This document shows positions 23,634-23,799 of a DNA stretch of 23,799 nt, piece after piece; the first letter of the stretch is position 1, and each line of letters starts with the position of its first letter. The DNA is taken from positions 1 through 23,799 of the forward strand of contig JBEDNN010000064.1 of the NCBI GenBank assembly GCA_041170585.1, read 5' to 3'. This DNA is from JBDLSY01 sp041170585 (GTDB lineage Bacteria; Pseudomonadota; Gammaproteobacteria; Burkholderiales; Burkholderiaceae_C). Below the pieces are notes generated by a model that was not told where the DNA came from, searched no databases, and saw only the letters and a program-made list of their open reading frames with translations. The position numbers and the translations under genes were made by a program.

Positions 23634-23799
23634 TGGCATTGCTACTTAAAAACAGTTATTGTATTTTTGACATTGCTACTTAAAAAAGTGGTATTGCTAC
23701 TTAAAAATAGTTTTTGTATTTTTTATCTAAAATAAGCCTTATTTTTGCTAAGAAAATATTATAAATATACGAATTAACCATATTAAAGTAGCAATGCCA
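23634..23799. repeat. Direct and inverted repeat cluster, possible mobile-element end or MITE
   Basis: TGGCATTGCTACTT (23634-23647) is repeated inverted, without mismatch, at 23786-23799, the last bases of the window. Two more direct copies of ATTGCTACTTAAAAA start at 23672 and 23693. The first and third copies are alike over about 34 bp (they share AGTT.TTGTATTTTT). Nothing codes here. Terminal inverted repeats 166 bp apart fit a MITE; serial direct copies plus an inverted one also fit a transposase-binding end. Confidence 0.6.

Noticed and set aside
23728..23745. AAATAAG-C-CTTATTT palindrome as a terminator
   Set aside because: The stem is AT-only with a one-base centre, and no plus-strand gene ends here.
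1..23799. Defence island, prophage or biosynthetic cluster
   Set aside because: All sizeable genes match housekeeping or well-known conserved families; no phage, toxin-antitoxin, restriction or NRPS/PKS genes are seen.

Overview
The window is 23.8 kb of AT-rich proteobacterial chromosome. It carries 22 confidently recognised protein genes, nearly all housekeeping. Several features point to a low-GC betaproteobacterium of the Burkholderiales type: the type-2 PyrF, the betaproteobacterial LipA N-terminus, PlsC with a KHQSTWE motif, PpsR, the hpnCDE squalene genes and a small double-CBS protein. This placement is inferred from protein flavour, not from a search. I see no rRNA, tRNA, CRISPR array, prophage or complete IS with a transposase.

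Layout. (1) 205-3440: hpnC-hpnD-hpnE, a tightly packed squalene-synthesis operon. (2) 3441-3946: a long gene-free leader with several hairpins, then rhlE (DEAD-box RNA helicase), closed by a strong bidirectional terminator at 5621-5655. (3) Minus strand: pyrF followed by a secreted NlpC/P60 peptidase; divergent from them is dgkA, which converges on rlmD. (4) Plus strand 9788-17407: CBS protein, orn, glyS, plsC, ppsR, an RluF-like pseudouridine synthase and a stand-alone NeuC-type UDP-GlcNAc 2-epimerase. (5) Minus strand: thyA, whose stop codon overlaps that of neuC, and an OsmC-family gene. (6) Plus strand: an FKBP peptidyl-prolyl isomerase and a DUF1853 gene. (7) Minus strand 20490-23589: aroC-lipA-ferredoxin-smr, a probable operon. 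(8) 23634-23799: a cluster of direct and inverted repeats that looks like mobile-element ends or a MITE, cut by the window edge.

The functions are the usual ones: isoprenoid/hopanoid precursor synthesis, rRNA modification, tRNA charging, phospholipid and nucleotide metabolism, shikimate pathway, lipoate synthesis and RNA decay. The most distinctive trait is the DNA texture. Most intergenic gaps contain short AT-only tandem repeats, often with a 10-12 bp unit. The same low-complexity material also appears inside or at the edges of genes (rlmD, DUF1853, the NlpC linker, the Orn N-terminus) as Asn/Gln-rich segments. Few genes have a visible Shine-Dalgarno sequence. I found no convincing new multi-gene system. 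The best leads are the terminal repeat cluster, the structured rhlE leader, and the resemblance of the DUF1853 protein to PD-(D/E)XK nucleases.
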